A stretch of DNA of 64,000 bases from Pedobacter suwonensis (GTDB lineage Bacteria > Bacteroidota > Bacteroidia > Sphingobacteriales > Sphingobacteriaceae): the NCBI RefSeq assembly GCF_900111825.1, contig NZ_FOJM01000002.1:310001-374000 (forward strand), given 5' to 3'. Shown here piece by piece: positions 37,314-46,274 of this stretch (position 1 is the stretch's first letter; every line of letters starts with the position of its first letter). Position numbers and translations under genes: made by a program. Under the pieces are notes generated by a model that was not told where the DNA came from, did no database searches, and was given only the letters and a program-made list of their open reading frames with translations.

Positions 37314-38601
37314 TGCAAAGTGACTTGTAATCTCTCCTGGATTCTACCGTATCAGCCAAACGTTTTTTTAGTGTTGTTACATTTTGCCAAACTGGCACGT
37401 AGTGATAAGAGGTCAGGAATAAGAAAGTGATATATGTACCTGTAATTAAGAGGAAAAGTAGTGGCTTTCGTCCGTCGCTGATTGTTTTAACCAATAAGGT
37501 TGCACAAAGCAGGCAAGCGCCTATCGATGCGACATATGCATAACGGTCTGCGGTGACAGCAAAACGCGCTAAAGAGAATAGATTACAAGTAAGTAAAATA
37601 TGAATTAAAAAAAAACAAGCAGGAAAGAGCAACATTTTGTTTTTGAACACTGGCCAGACTAAAATCAGAAATAAAGGAAGACAAATTACTGGTATCCACA
37701 TCCATGATGGAATTGCTCCGCCACTTTGAAATGGAAAAGGGTATAAATATGATACGTTAACAGGTAGTATACATTTTGTAAAAAATTCCGTAAGCGTATA
37801 AAAAAACAGGGGTATTCTTTCCCATACTGAATAAAACCCTCCATCATCCAGTTGTTGTGAATCAATCGTCGCCAGTCCCAAGATAAGAGACATAATAACA
37901 AAAGGCAACTTTTCCAACCATACCTGTGATGTGTAGAAATTGCGTCCATATAAGTAGTCAATAAGCAACAAACATATTGGGAGTACAACGGCCTGCTCTT
38001 TTGCCCCAAAAGACAGCAGTCCCAGCAGCATGCATAGATAAAACCAAACACCCTTACCGCTATATAAGTATTTGCGGTAAGCAAGCAGAGCAAAAAGATA
38101 GAAAAAAGCATACAACAAAACCTTGGATGCTGCAATCCAAGAAACAGGTTCAACATTTATCGGCAGAATGGCAAACAACAAGGCTGTCAGGAAGGCGATC
38201 CGGACGTTTCTGACAGTTTGCAACGGCGCGTTGTCATTGAGCAACACAATCACCAAATAGTAAACAAGCACACAGTTAAATGTGTGGATCAAAACATTGA
38301 ATAGGTGATACATTGCCGGTGAATAACCAAAGGATTGATAAATCGCCGTATAATAAAGCTGATTGACGGGAGCATATTGACCATAATAAAACTCACTAAA
38401 AACTGAAAACACGTTATCCATCGAAAATCCGCCTTCGGTATAATGATTGGTGACAAACCATTGATCATCCCATCCTATCAGAAAAGAAAATTTACGGGTT
38501 TGAAAATAAAGAAGGCCGATTATAAAAAATAATATGACAAATTGGATTGGTTGCTTTGTCCTGATATAAGCTATTGTTTTGGCAAGTATGTATGGATGCA
38601 T
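37303..38601 (-). CDS. Polytopic membrane protein, TMTC-like GT-C glycosyltransferase
   Basis: 432 residues with about 11 membrane segments. The first loop has GWDDQWFVTNHY, the acidic pair of GT-C enzymes; later INVEPVSWIAASKVLL, FGAKEQAVVLPICLLLIDYL and ADRYAYVASIGACLL match the conserved pieces of the TMTC/DUF1736 protein O-mannosyltransferase-like group, here without the usual C-terminal TPR repeats. It would transfer a sugar from a lipid-phosphate donor on the periplasmic side. It sits between two of the modular lipoprotein pairs; whether it glycosylates them is open. Confidence 0.65.
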   Translation of the reverse strand: MHPYILAKTIAYIRTKQPIQFVILFFIIGLLYFQTRKFSFLIGWDDQWFVTNHYTEGGFSMDNVFSVFSEFYYGQYAPVNQLYYTAIYQSFGYSPAMYHLFNVLIHTFNCVLVYYLVIVLLNDNAPLQTVRNVRIAFLTALLFAILPINVEPVSWIAASKVLLYAFFYLFALLAYRKYLYSGKGVWFYLCMLLGLLSFGAKEQAVVLPICLLLIDYLYGRNFYTSQVWLEKLPFVIMSLILGLATIDSQQLDDGGFYSVWERIPLFFYTLTEFFTKCILPVNVSYLYPFPFQSGGAIPSWMWIPVICLPLFLILVWPVFKNKMLLFPACFFLIHILLTCNLFSLARFAVTADRYAYVASIGACLLCATLLVKTISDGRKPLLFLLITGTYITFLFLTSYHYVPVWQNVTTLKKRLADTVESRRDYKSLCNEK

Positions 38602-38989
38602 ATTTAGAACCTTATTTTTATTGGATTGTTTAGCGCATCCAACGCAAATAAGATGGAAGGATGTGCTTTTCGCTAGGAAGCATTAGCTAATAAAGCATAT
38701 GAAGAAATAAACGTTTGCTTCTTAGGCTATCGACAGTATCTTGTGACATATCCGTTATAGTAATTCAAAATCTAAAATCTGACCAGGGTTTCTCAACCCG
38801 TCTACCAATAGAAAAATTAAATATTTCATTTTCGGATGCCGTATCAAAATTTAAAAAACGGAACTAAAGAGGCTTGGCTTAAGGAGTCAGGTCAATATGA
38901 TATTAATAAAAACTGATATTCTACCAGAAAAGATTTGATTCATAAATCAAAAAGACGATGAAATTATATAATTGGTCAACAGTCCCCCT
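38602..38989. other. Intergenic stretch without supported gene
   Basis: 388 AT-rich bases. On the plus strand a frame of about 59 codons is open from about 38702 to a TAA near 38868 (includes KSDQGFSTRLPIEKLN) but has no ATG. This may be a remnant or chance. No RNA or repeat recognised. Confidence 0.25.
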
Positions 38990-39406
38990 TTAGTTGTCAC
39001 GTGGTATAATTTTATCGATCATCACATAAGGCTCGCTGTGAGGGCTTGATGGGTTCGGAAATGCAACAAGCACCACTTTATAGAGGTCAGTCTCACTCTT
39101 GCTGGCCACATTAAATGCGAATGAAGAATTGTCCAAACTTACCAATACAAGTGTATCTTTGCATCCCTCAATAATAATTTGCCCACAGTAGTTAAGCTTT
39201 TTAATATCCAGTCCATTTTGTCCGGCTATTTTTTTCAATAAAATGCCCTTATGCACCTTGACACTTGCTATTTTCTGGGCCAATACGGTCACCGATTTTT
39301 TTTGATTGGAAAGCAGTTCTTTTAACATTTCACAGGATCCCGTGTGCTGAGCAAAGGATAGAGCTGATATTAGTGAAACCATTACGGTTAAAAAATACTT
39401 GATCAT
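38990..39406 (-). CDS. Small secreted protein, partner of lipoprotein B
   Basis: 138 residues with a clear signal peptide (about 1-19, ending ALSFAQ). The mature part has three Cys (about 24, 74 and 82), a helical first half and a beta-rich second half (IIIEGCKDTLVLVSLDNSS, YKVVLVAFPNP). It starts 4 bases after the stop of the lipoprotein gene at 39411-40964. Secreted bacterial papain-like proteases are often followed by a dedicated inhibitor gene (staphopain-staphostatin, SpeB-Spi), so an inhibitor or immunity role is attractive but inferred only from position. Confidence 0.65.
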   Translation of the reverse strand: MIKYFLTVMVSLISALSFAQHTGSCEMLKELLSNQKKSVTVLAQKIASVKVHKGILLKKIAGQNGLDIKKLNYCGQIIIEGCKDTLVLVSLDNSSFAFNVASKSETDLYKVVLVAFPNPSSPHSEPYVMIDKIIPRDN

Positions 39407-39410
39407 GTCA

Positions 39411-40964
39411 TTAAGGTTTTGGAATACTTTTTCTTACTTGGGTAACAATGTAATCGTGCCCTGGATTAGATGCTTGTGAAGTATAACCCGTCTGAGTCGG
39501 TCCACTGATTTTACCAGTTGTTGAATTATAATACAGCCGATTTTGGTCACTTGTTCCTTTGGTTGAATTATTGGTCGATGAATCATAAAAATTAAAATAA
39601 TTTCCTTTTACAGGATCTACCCCACTTCCAACTATCACCACGAAATGGTCAGTTACGTTATCAGCATTGGAGGAACCGGCAAATGCGTCCACCCCTACCA
39701 ACACAGGTATCCCTTGAGAGAGAGCACTTTGCAAATAGGTGATTGCTTTTTGAGTCGTATTTAAGTTTACACCATTCTGCCCGAAAGTCTGGAAAGTCTG
39801 AGTGCTGGGCAAATATCCGGAACAGGTATACCCCTTTTTAGCCAACATCTCTTTGGATAACGTCAAACAGTTAACGGCTTCTCCATTTACTGTACGAAAA
39901 GGAACAAATTTATCTTTCGCTATTACATTTGTCACCTTTGGAAAAGGTCCATTCTGAAAAGGATCGAATTCTTCGTCTGCATTTGGATCAGTTAACACTT
40001 CATTGTCTGAAATGTCACTCCAGTCAAAATCTGTATCAGCTAGCTGCTCTTGTACACTTCCCCCACCACCGGGGTTGCCACCATAGTCAGGATTACTGCT
40101 GCCCGTTCCGCTACCACTCCCGCTACCTGAGCCACTACCTTGACCAGGATTACTTGTACTTACCCCCGGGCATGTCTGATACATGTAGGTATAAGTTTCT
40201 GATAGGAGGCATCCTGTGAGTGGATCATATGTAAAAGAATGCTCAACTGTTACGTATCCATCTTGGCATAAAGTAGCCGGGAAATTGAGAAAAACCGGCT
40301 GAACATAAGGACAATCCTCTTGAGACATCACCAAGTTGTTATTTCCTGAAAGCATCAATTTTCCGGTTCCGCCCTTTTTTTGTGCTGATTTATACAAGTG
40401 ACCGATTTCATCGGGACCTATATTAATTATCTCCGCCGCCATATCTATCTTTTTACCCTTTAGATAACCTATAGAATTTAAACGCCGGTAGTTAATATCA
40501 TACTCGATAACAGATCCTGAAAAATCCGACGAAATATTTGACCCTATATTCTTTAATATCAGGTCCAGATTTGCTTCCACATTATATTTGAAGCCAATTA
40601 GTTCCAATATTCGTCCCTTTTCAACATTTCCGTTTTTCGTGGTAAAGACAAAAAACCGCCTAACCTTTACGTCACTGTTTGAAATAAAATGTTCGCTTGT
40701 AGGTACAATTAACAACAGGCTACCATCCGATGATTTTATTTGCCATGCATCCTGCCAATGCGGCTTTAATATTTTTGAAGGTGCTGTACCATTGGCTTTG
40801 TCGAAAGTCAAGTTTCGCAATCTCCAGATTTTAGCAGATTCGATCAGTGGTGATGATGCTGAGTCACGGTCAAGCAAATAATTGTTGAGGTCCTTTCTAC
40901 AGGCGAAAATAAGCAAGCAACCACACAGCAAGAGTGACAGCACGAGGAGAGCATTTTTTTTCAT
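39411..40964 (-). CDS. Lipoprotein B: modular, with papain-like cysteine peptidase C-terminal domain
   Basis: 517 residues. The signal ends at IFAC (Cys22) followed by RK. The N-terminal module is clearly homologous to that of lipoprotein A: MKKNALL, NNYLLDRDS, IESAKIWRLR, RRFFVFT, GSVIEYDINYRR, TYTYMYQTCPG. A Gly/Ser linker spans about 273-303. The C-terminal domain differs from A and C: VNCLTLSKEML (Cys366), GIPVLVGVDAF, TDHFVVIVGSG (His440) and YFNFYDSS (Asn458/Asp461) give a Cys-His-Asn/Asp order, as in classical papain-like (C39/C70-type) peptidases. A shared front and exchanged back is the hallmark of polymorphic effectors. A secreted small protein follows 4 bases later. Confidence 0.72.
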   Translation of the reverse strand: MKKNALLVLSLLLCGCLLIFACRKDLNNYLLDRDSASSPLIESAKIWRLRNLTFDKANGTAPSKILKPHWQDAWQIKSSDGSLLLIVPTSEHFISNSDVKVRRFFVFTTKNGNVEKGRILELIGFKYNVEANLDLILKNIGSNISSDFSGSVIEYDINYRRLNSIGYLKGKKIDMAAEIINIGPDEIGHLYKSAQKKGGTGKLMLSGNNNLVMSQEDCPYVQPVFLNFPATLCQDGYVTVEHSFTYDPLTGCLLSETYTYMYQTCPGVSTSNPGQGSGSGSGSGSGTGSSNPDYGGNPGGGGSVQEQLADTDFDWSDISDNEVLTDPNADEEFDPFQNGPFPKVTNVIAKDKFVPFRTVNGEAVNCLTLSKEMLAKKGYTCSGYLPSTQTFQTFGQNGVNLNTTQKAITYLQSALSQGIPVLVGVDAFAGSSNADNVTDHFVVIVGSGVDPVKGNYFNFYDSSTNNSTKGTSDQNRLYYNSTTGKISGPTQTGYTSQASNPGHDYIVTQVRKSIPKP

Positions 40965-41462
40965 ATATCGGTTAGAATGTTACTAAAACGTTTAAATATA
41001 ATAATTTTAGAATAATATTATTAACCGTAATAAAAATTTGACATTCTTCGCATGATTATACTTACCAATTAGAGGTATGCCCTGGACAAATTGATCCTTG
41101 GCTGCTACATGATGAGAGACCATAGCGAAAACAATTTTTGTAAGGCACCACCTTCAGGAACCAATGGCAACCTTTTCAGAGATACAGGAGTTGCGGTTAA
41201 GGAATTGTCTCATGCATCCGTGAAATCGCGTCTTTACAAGCGCTGAATGCAAAAGCACAAAAACAGACACAGCCAAACTTGTCGATTTAAAATAGTTCAT
41301 ACATAAAGAAATTATGAATGCATCATCCAGACAACACTACATCTTTGAATAGTCACACAACAAATGCAAATAAATTACGTTTACAAACTATATCCTTCCG
41401 ACAGGACACTATTAAACAGGTAAACGTGCCGAAAAGTTGATTTGTGACACAATCGACCAGTC
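40965..41462. promoter_or_regulatory. Divergent intergenic region with TTGTGACACAA palindrome
   Basis: About 500 bases between lipoprotein B (minus) and the Crp-type regulator (plus), without a supported gene. TTGTG-A-CACAA (41443-41453) is an inverted repeat ending 9 bases before the regulator start. It contains the TGTGA half-site seen in many Crp/Fnr-family sites and could be an autoregulatory operator. Confidence 0.35.
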
Positions 41463-42107
41463 ATGCAAACAAAACCTACCGAAGAAGCCGATTTGCTCGA
41501 AACATTGAGCTTTATCGTGCCCCTTCCTGCGCCCCTACAATACCGGGTAAACCAGGAGGCCATTACCGAAACATTTAACCGCAAACACCTGCTGCTCCGT
41601 CCCGGTGAAACCGCCAGGCGACTATACTTCATCAGAAGTGGTTTCCTTCGCGCATTTTTCATCGATGAGAACGGGAAGGCCTGTACCACCTGGTTCATGG
41701 GAAAGGGAGACCTCATGATCTCCGTATATAGCTTCTTTACCCAACAACCGGCCCATGAGTATATCGAAGTCCTTCAGGATTGCAAACTGCAGTCCATCAG
41801 CTGGCAACAGCTAAATGCCTACTATGCTGATTTTGCCCAGGGCAACCTGCTAGGGAGGATTGTCATGCAAAAATATTACATCATGAGCGAAGAGCGGGCA
41901 ATTTTCCTGCGTACCCAGATCCCCAAACTACGCTACGAAAAGTTGCTGGAGTACCATCCCGATATCGAACAGCAGACCAGCCAGATCAACATCGCCTCCT
42001 ACCTTGGCATCAGCCGCGAAACATTAAGCCGGATCAAACGTGAAAAGCTCCAAAGATACCGTCAGGCACAAAATTCAAAAAATTTAAACCCTGTTTATAA
42101 CATATAA
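41463..42107 (+). CDS. Crp/Fnr-family transcriptional regulator
   Basis: 214 residues. An N-terminal cyclic-nucleotide-binding-type jelly roll (about 25-135; LLRPGETARRLYFIRSGFLR, ENGKACTTWFMGKGDLM) is followed by a helix and a C-terminal HTH (QINIASYLGISRETLSRIKR, about 178-197). The cNMP phosphate-binding motif is degenerate, as in most Bacteroidota members of this group, so the effector is unknown. Its stop is 8 bases before lipoprotein C, so it is probably the first gene of that module and may control it and the divergent lipoprotein B. Confidence 0.88.
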   Translation: MQTKPTEEADLLETLSFIVPLPAPLQYRVNQEAITETFNRKHLLLRPGETARRLYFIRSGFLRAFFIDENGKACTTWFMGKGDLMISVYSFFTQQPAHEYIEVLQDCKLQSISWQQLNAYYADFAQGNLLGRIVMQKYYIMSEERAIFLRTQIPKLRYEKLLEYHPDIEQQTSQINIASYLGISRETLSRIKREKLQRYRQAQNSKNLNPVYNI

Positions 42108-42115
42108 TCAACGCT

Positions 42116-43522
42116 ATGAACGCACACATCAAACTTTCAATCATCATTATTTTCCTGATATCAGCATGCCGCAAGGAGCCTGTAGACAAAAATAATTCAA
42201 CATCAAACCAGAGCCATAACCTTTCACTCACGCTAACAGACGCAAAGCAGTTTATCAACCAGTTAGCAACAGACAGTAGTACGGCTCTTGCGAAGATCAA
42301 GATCGACTGGGAACTGGCAACAACCACTACAGTACGCGATGGAAATAAGTGGACGATCTCACTTCCGGGACAGCCGATTTATCAAGGCTACAAACAGGGC
42401 TATCGCGAACTGGTCATCTTAAGAAATAACGAAACCCAACAGCCTGAAGCAAAAATATTGGAAATTATCCCAGATGCCATTTACCTGCAAAAAAACCATA
42501 CAGCGAGCACTTCGGATTTTACCGGAAGGGTCTTCGAATATGACCTCAACTACAAATTGACGGGTGGAAGACTGTACAGTGATGGAAAAGCAATAGGAAG
42601 AATCCAGCAATTTAGCAGCGCCCAACAGTCCCGGGAACCCGGTCAAGGCCTAAAAGACCTCAACCCATTTAGCGGTACACAGGGAAAAACCATGAGAATG
42701 ATGGCTATCGAAACCTGTATCTGGATGCAAGACAGCTATACCGATGCCAATGGTGATTTCACCGTACATTCTTTCCAGGTCTGCTCAACCACATACTTTG
42801 ATGATGGCGGTGGTGGTGGATATTATGATGGTGTCGGCTCCGGGAACTCTGGTTCAAGTTCAGGAGGTGGCGGAGGAACAACCGGTACATCATCCCCCCC
42901 AACCCCATCTAACCTACCTGGAGAGGAAAAAAACGCCGTCAGTCCAAGGGAAATGATGGAATGTTTCTCCAACATCCCCAGCGCAAATGCAGCCTTCGTA
43001 GTGAGGGTCTATGTTGTAGAACCTCTGCCAGGAACCTCATTCAATGTAGGCGCCAATAGTTTTGGCCATGTAGCGATATCATTAAGCAAAACCAGTGGAC
43101 AAACATCCATTACTCAAACAGTAGGTTTCTATCCCACAGGCACTGGATTAGAGAAGCTATCTTCAAAATCACAAATCATTGATAACGGTGATATGGAATA
43201 TAACATGAGTGCAACATATTATGTAACCGCTGAAAGTTTTCAAAAAGTTATCGACTTTGTAAGTAACCCATCAAAAAATTACCATTTCACCGATTATAAT
43301 TGTACCGCTTTCGTGTATGGAGCAGGGCAGGTAGGCGGCATTCCTATGCCAGACCCCACCACACAAATTGGATTGGCGGGACCAGGAGGAGCAGGTTTTG
43401 CTAAAACACCCGCAGGAATGGCAAGTGCTTTGCGGGAACAAAAAGCAAAAAATCCTAACTTAGATATAAATGAGGGAGGTGGCCGCGTTCCCGGAAGCCA
43501 CGGACCTTGTAACATAAAATAA
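42116..43522 (+). CDS. Lipoprotein C: modular, with permuted papain-like (NlpC/P60-type) C-terminal domain
   Basis: 468 residues. The lipoprotein signal ends at LISAC (Cys18) followed by RK. The N-terminal module is a more distant relative of those in A and B (DFTGRVFEYDLNYKLTGGR aligns with their xEYDINYR region). A Gly/Ser/Thr/Pro linker spans about 230-270. The C-terminal domain matches lipoprotein A: FGHVAISLSK (His318), TVGFYPTGTG, YYVTAESFQKVI, TDYNCTAFVYGAG (Cys396), ending SHGPCNIK. It probably acts outside the cytoplasm on peptide or acyl bonds. It is in an operon with the Crp-type gene (8 bases) and a small membrane protein (1 base). Confidence 0.7.
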   Translation: MNAHIKLSIIIIFLISACRKEPVDKNNSTSNQSHNLSLTLTDAKQFINQLATDSSTALAKIKIDWELATTTTVRDGNKWTISLPGQPIYQGYKQGYRELVILRNNETQQPEAKILEIIPDAIYLQKNHTASTSDFTGRVFEYDLNYKLTGGRLYSDGKAIGRIQQFSSAQQSREPGQGLKDLNPFSGTQGKTMRMMAIETCIWMQDSYTDANGDFTVHSFQVCSTTYFDDGGGGGYYDGVGSGNSGSSSGGGGGTTGTSSPPTPSNLPGEEKNAVSPREMMECFSNIPSANAAFVVRVYVVEPLPGTSFNVGANSFGHVAISLSKTSGQTSITQTVGFYPTGTGLEKLSSKSQIIDNGDMEYNMSATYYVTAESFQKVIDFVSNPSKNYHFTDYNCTAFVYGAGQVGGIPMPDPTTQIGLAGPGGAGFAKTPAGMASALREQKAKNPNLDINEGGGRVPGSHGPCNIK

Positions 43523-43523
43523 T

Positions 43524-43841
43524 ATGAAAACGAAAACTAAAATTTGGATCATCGTTGTCCTGTCGACTATTGCTATCAGCAACTTACCCCCAATAAATTA
43601 TTTCTTGCAAGAAAGTTATAGCTATCAAAATAGGGATGGCACCTTTTCCTACACGGAACAACCAGGTAAAGGGATGGATTACAAAGTAGGGTTAATAAGA
43701 TTTGAACGTTTTCAAAAACTACACCCGGAAAAGAATCATGCCCTTTACCGGAATTTTACACTTAAACCGTGGAGATTTTGGGAATGGTGGCAGATGATAA
43801 TGCATTATGAAAGATTTAATCTTCCTTATATTCATCGGTAA
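43524..43841 (+). CDS. Small membrane-anchored protein, partner of lipoprotein C
   Basis: 105 residues. One hydrophobic segment (about 7-24; IWIIVVLSTIAISNL) serves as signal anchor or signal peptide, followed by a periplasmic part rich in aromatic residues (RNFTLKPWRFWEWWQMIMHY). It begins one base after the lipoprotein C stop. No family recognised. By analogy with the other two modules it is a candidate immunity or inhibitor protein; nothing in its own sequence proves that. Confidence 0.62.
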   Translation: MKTKTKIWIIVVLSTIAISNLPPINYFLQESYSYQNRDGTFSYTEQPGKGMDYKVGLIRFERFQKLHPEKNHALYRNFTLKPWRFWEWWQMIMHYERFNLPYIHR

Positions 43842-44166
43842 GCAAACACTGGTTATTAATAGCATTATAGTGCAACGATTCTAAGTCGATCATTCATTGT
43901 TATTGCATACTACTCAATAAAAGAGCCGGCAAAGTTAATTGCTCATTTCCATTCAGAGAATTGAGAACTCCTAAGTTCAGCATGGAATATTAAAGATCTT
44001 TGATTTACCCCTGGCAAACCATTCAATACCAGTTAGCAACCTGGACTGATACATTTTGATGGGTTTGTTACTTATCGAATCAAGTCCATTTGTTTGTGAA
44101 CTAGGGCAGCACACAATAAATAAATGCTATATCTTACTGGTCAGTCAATACAAATCCGGACTCTAT
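43842..44166. other. Convergent intergenic stretch
   Basis: 325 bases between convergent genes. No gene, repeat or strong terminator hairpin recognised. Confidence 0.35.
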
Positions 44167-45564
44167 TTATTCCATGGCTGACATGGCGCTTTTTGAGACA
44201 GGATAATACGTTTTTTTATTCTTGATGACTACTGGTGAGTTAATCACCTCGAAAACAGTATTAATATCCTTAACCATTTTTCCTGTTGTTGTATCATAAA
44301 CTATTGTATGGGTGAGGAAAGGTTTAACCGGCACGTAAATCCTGTCGTTTGCTAAGGTAAAAAGGCGGTTAAATTCCGATTGAATAGACCAGATGACATT
44401 TCCATTGTTTTTATCCAGTTTGGTTAGCTGCGCTAAAGTGCAGAAATATATACCGTTCTCATCTGACTGTATAGAGGTAATATCCTCGTAGGTGGCAATG
44501 GCTTTTTTCCAAACTAGTGCACCCGTCGTTACATCCACGGCATGTAGGTGATGCACCTGCTCCGATAAGCCGGATATATTGCTACAGACTGGAATATAGA
44601 TCCTGTTGCCAAATATGGCGATAGCAGAAGAATTTTCTATATTGAGGGAAGAGCCTGTAAAGGTGTACCGCCATTTGATAGTACCACTGCTCGCATTAAA
44701 GGCATAGAGTGATCCGGGCATATTGCTACTGCTGCTGCTCAGGGCATAAACGACTCCATTCCTGATCGCAAGAGAAGAAAACAATCCTTCGGCTGAAGTG
44801 GCAGACCATTTCTGGGTACCAGTTTTGATATCGATGGCCATTAGTTTTTGTGCTGAAGAGATATAGGCAATTCCCTTAGATACGATCACCTCCCTGACAA
44901 CAAAGGTATAGGGAACCGTCCATAGTAAGTTTCCATTTCTGGAATCAACAGCATGGGTTTTAAGGTAGGTGCTGAAAAACAAAATACCGTTTGCGTAAGT
45001 AATTGCTCTGCCGTCGTTGATGACATAAGGAAAGTTTTGCCACAGTTTGCTACCATCCTTCAGAGAAATGGCATAAAGCGTGCTACCGTCATTCACAAAA
45101 GCGGTATCATTGCTTACAGCTGGAGTTACCGACATTTGCGGCAGTGAACGCCAGGCCTTCTGTCCGTCAATGTTATAACTGGCCAGGCCCAGGTTTCTCC
45201 CAAACAGCAACAGCTGTTCTTGAAAGGGAAAAACAGTAAAGTTAGTAGCACTTTTTGCGCCTTTGGGATCAGTGGCGATCACTTTACCCTGATAGGTTTC
45301 TCCTGCAAGCAAATCGCTAATGGTAAAGCTTGTCTTTATGATATTTTGGGCCACTAAACGGCCATTTAACTCCACCGAATAGCTCACAGCATCGCCATCA
45401 GGATCGACTGCAGGCTCCCAGGTCAGTTCGGCAGACGTTTCGCCACGATAAGTCACACTGACCTCAAAATCAAAGGGTGTTAAGTTCAGGCTGTCATCAA
45501 TTTTTTTACAGGATAGCAATCCAACCAGTAAAAGACACAGCAAGAGAGCGCTAGGAACTTTCAT
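44167..45564 (-). CDS. Lipoprotein with fibronectin-III-like domain and PQQ-type beta-propeller
   Basis: 465 residues. The signal ends at LVGLLSC (Cys19) followed by KK. Residues 32-110 form a fibronectin type III-like domain (SAELTWEPAVDPDGDAVSYS, LLAGETYQGKVIATD). The rest is a propeller of PQQ/YVTN-type repeats with recurring A-x-D-x-x-x-G-x-x-x-W units (for example AVDSRNGNLLWTV, AIDIKTGTQKWSA, AVDVTTGALVWKK, KLDKNNGNVIWSI). Such propellers often scaffold outer-membrane assembly or bind ligands; no quinone-dehydrogenase active site is seen. It stands alone on the minus strand. Confidence 0.8.
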   Translation of the reverse strand: MKVPSALLLCLLLVGLLSCKKIDDSLNLTPFDFEVSVTYRGETSAELTWEPAVDPDGDAVSYSVELNGRLVAQNIIKTSFTISDLLAGETYQGKVIATDPKGAKSATNFTVFPFQEQLLLFGRNLGLASYNIDGQKAWRSLPQMSVTPAVSNDTAFVNDGSTLYAISLKDGSKLWQNFPYVINDGRAITYANGILFFSTYLKTHAVDSRNGNLLWTVPYTFVVREVIVSKGIAYISSAQKLMAIDIKTGTQKWSATSAEGLFSSLAIRNGVVYALSSSSSNMPGSLYAFNASSGTIKWRYTFTGSSLNIENSSAIAIFGNRIYIPVCSNISGLSEQVHHLHAVDVTTGALVWKKAIATYEDITSIQSDENGIYFCTLAQLTKLDKNNGNVIWSIQSEFNRLFTLANDRIYVPVKPFLTHTIVYDTTTGKMVKDINTVFEVINSPVVIKNKKTYYPVSKSAMSAME

Positions 45565-45763
45565 TAATACAGAATTTTTACGAAGATAAGATTTTCTGAG
45601 AATAAATACCCAGGATCGGGTGACCTAACAAAAGGTTATTAATGAGTTGGTTGAGTTGAAGAACTTTTCAATCGATCTTAATTTCTGTGATTTCCTTAAG
45701 ACTTACCATAACATTCACGTTATTTTAGTCATGAGGTGCTATGATGTCATTTATCGTATGCCA

Positions 45764-46030
45764 TCACTTCACAGATCCATCAAATCCCTCCCCAAAAAAC
45801 TCTGCAAGCGTAATATCCAATGCAGAGAGTACTTTAAGCAAGGATGAGAAATACAGATCCTCCCCATTCTCATAACGCCAAAGCTGCGTACGGTTAAGAT
45901 CGTGTTTAAACGCAAATTTTTCATAGTTCCGTTCCCCTTTCGCCTCCCTAATGGACCGAATCCTCGCACCAACCAATTTCAAAATTTCCTTAATATTCTC
46001 GCTATCCTCTTCGTTTTTGGCTTTACTCAT
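45764..46030 (-). CDS. XRE-family helix-turn-helix regulator
   Basis: 88 residues from the ATG at 46030 (MSKAKNEEDSENIKEI). The frame is open to 46234, but that extension has no conserved character and would run over a repeated operator-like element at 46073-46113. The HTH_3 domain covers about 15-80: VGARIRSIREAKGERNYEKF, HDLNRTQLWRYENG, then LLKVLSALDITLAEFF. The repeat lies 43-83 bases ahead of this start, and an equivalent copy precedes the gene at 48627, so the protein probably binds both. Confidence 0.82.
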   Translation of the reverse strand: MSKAKNEEDSENIKEILKLVGARIRSIREAKGERNYEKFAFKHDLNRTQLWRYENGEDLYFSSLLKVLSALDITLAEFFGEGFDGSVK

Positions 46031-46072
46031 AATGTAAAGTAAACCAAAATGATGCCCGAGAGGTACTCTTAA

Positions 46073-46113
46073 AAAGAAACACCTTATTAGATACATCTTA
46101 TCAGTAACAGAAT
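46073..46113. repeat. Two-unit 14-mer repeat upstream of the XRE gene (copy A)
   Basis: Units AAACACCTTATTAG (46077-46090) and ATACATCTTATCAG (46091-46104), flanked by AAAG and TAACAGAAT. The whole 41 bases match 48553-48593 with six differences. It lies in the upstream region of the XRE gene and is a likely operator. Confidence 0.6.
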
Positions 46114-46274
46114 GCCCATTAACAGCATTCATTGCCAGCACCAGGCGAAAGGCTGGGCGGTCCCTAAAAAAAATAGATGTAGTTGTATTTAAAGTCTGGA
46201 TGAACCTCATTATCACCTCAACAAAATCACTCAAAAGGAGCTTTTTGGGAATCTCTGACGTTCCGCTATAACCC

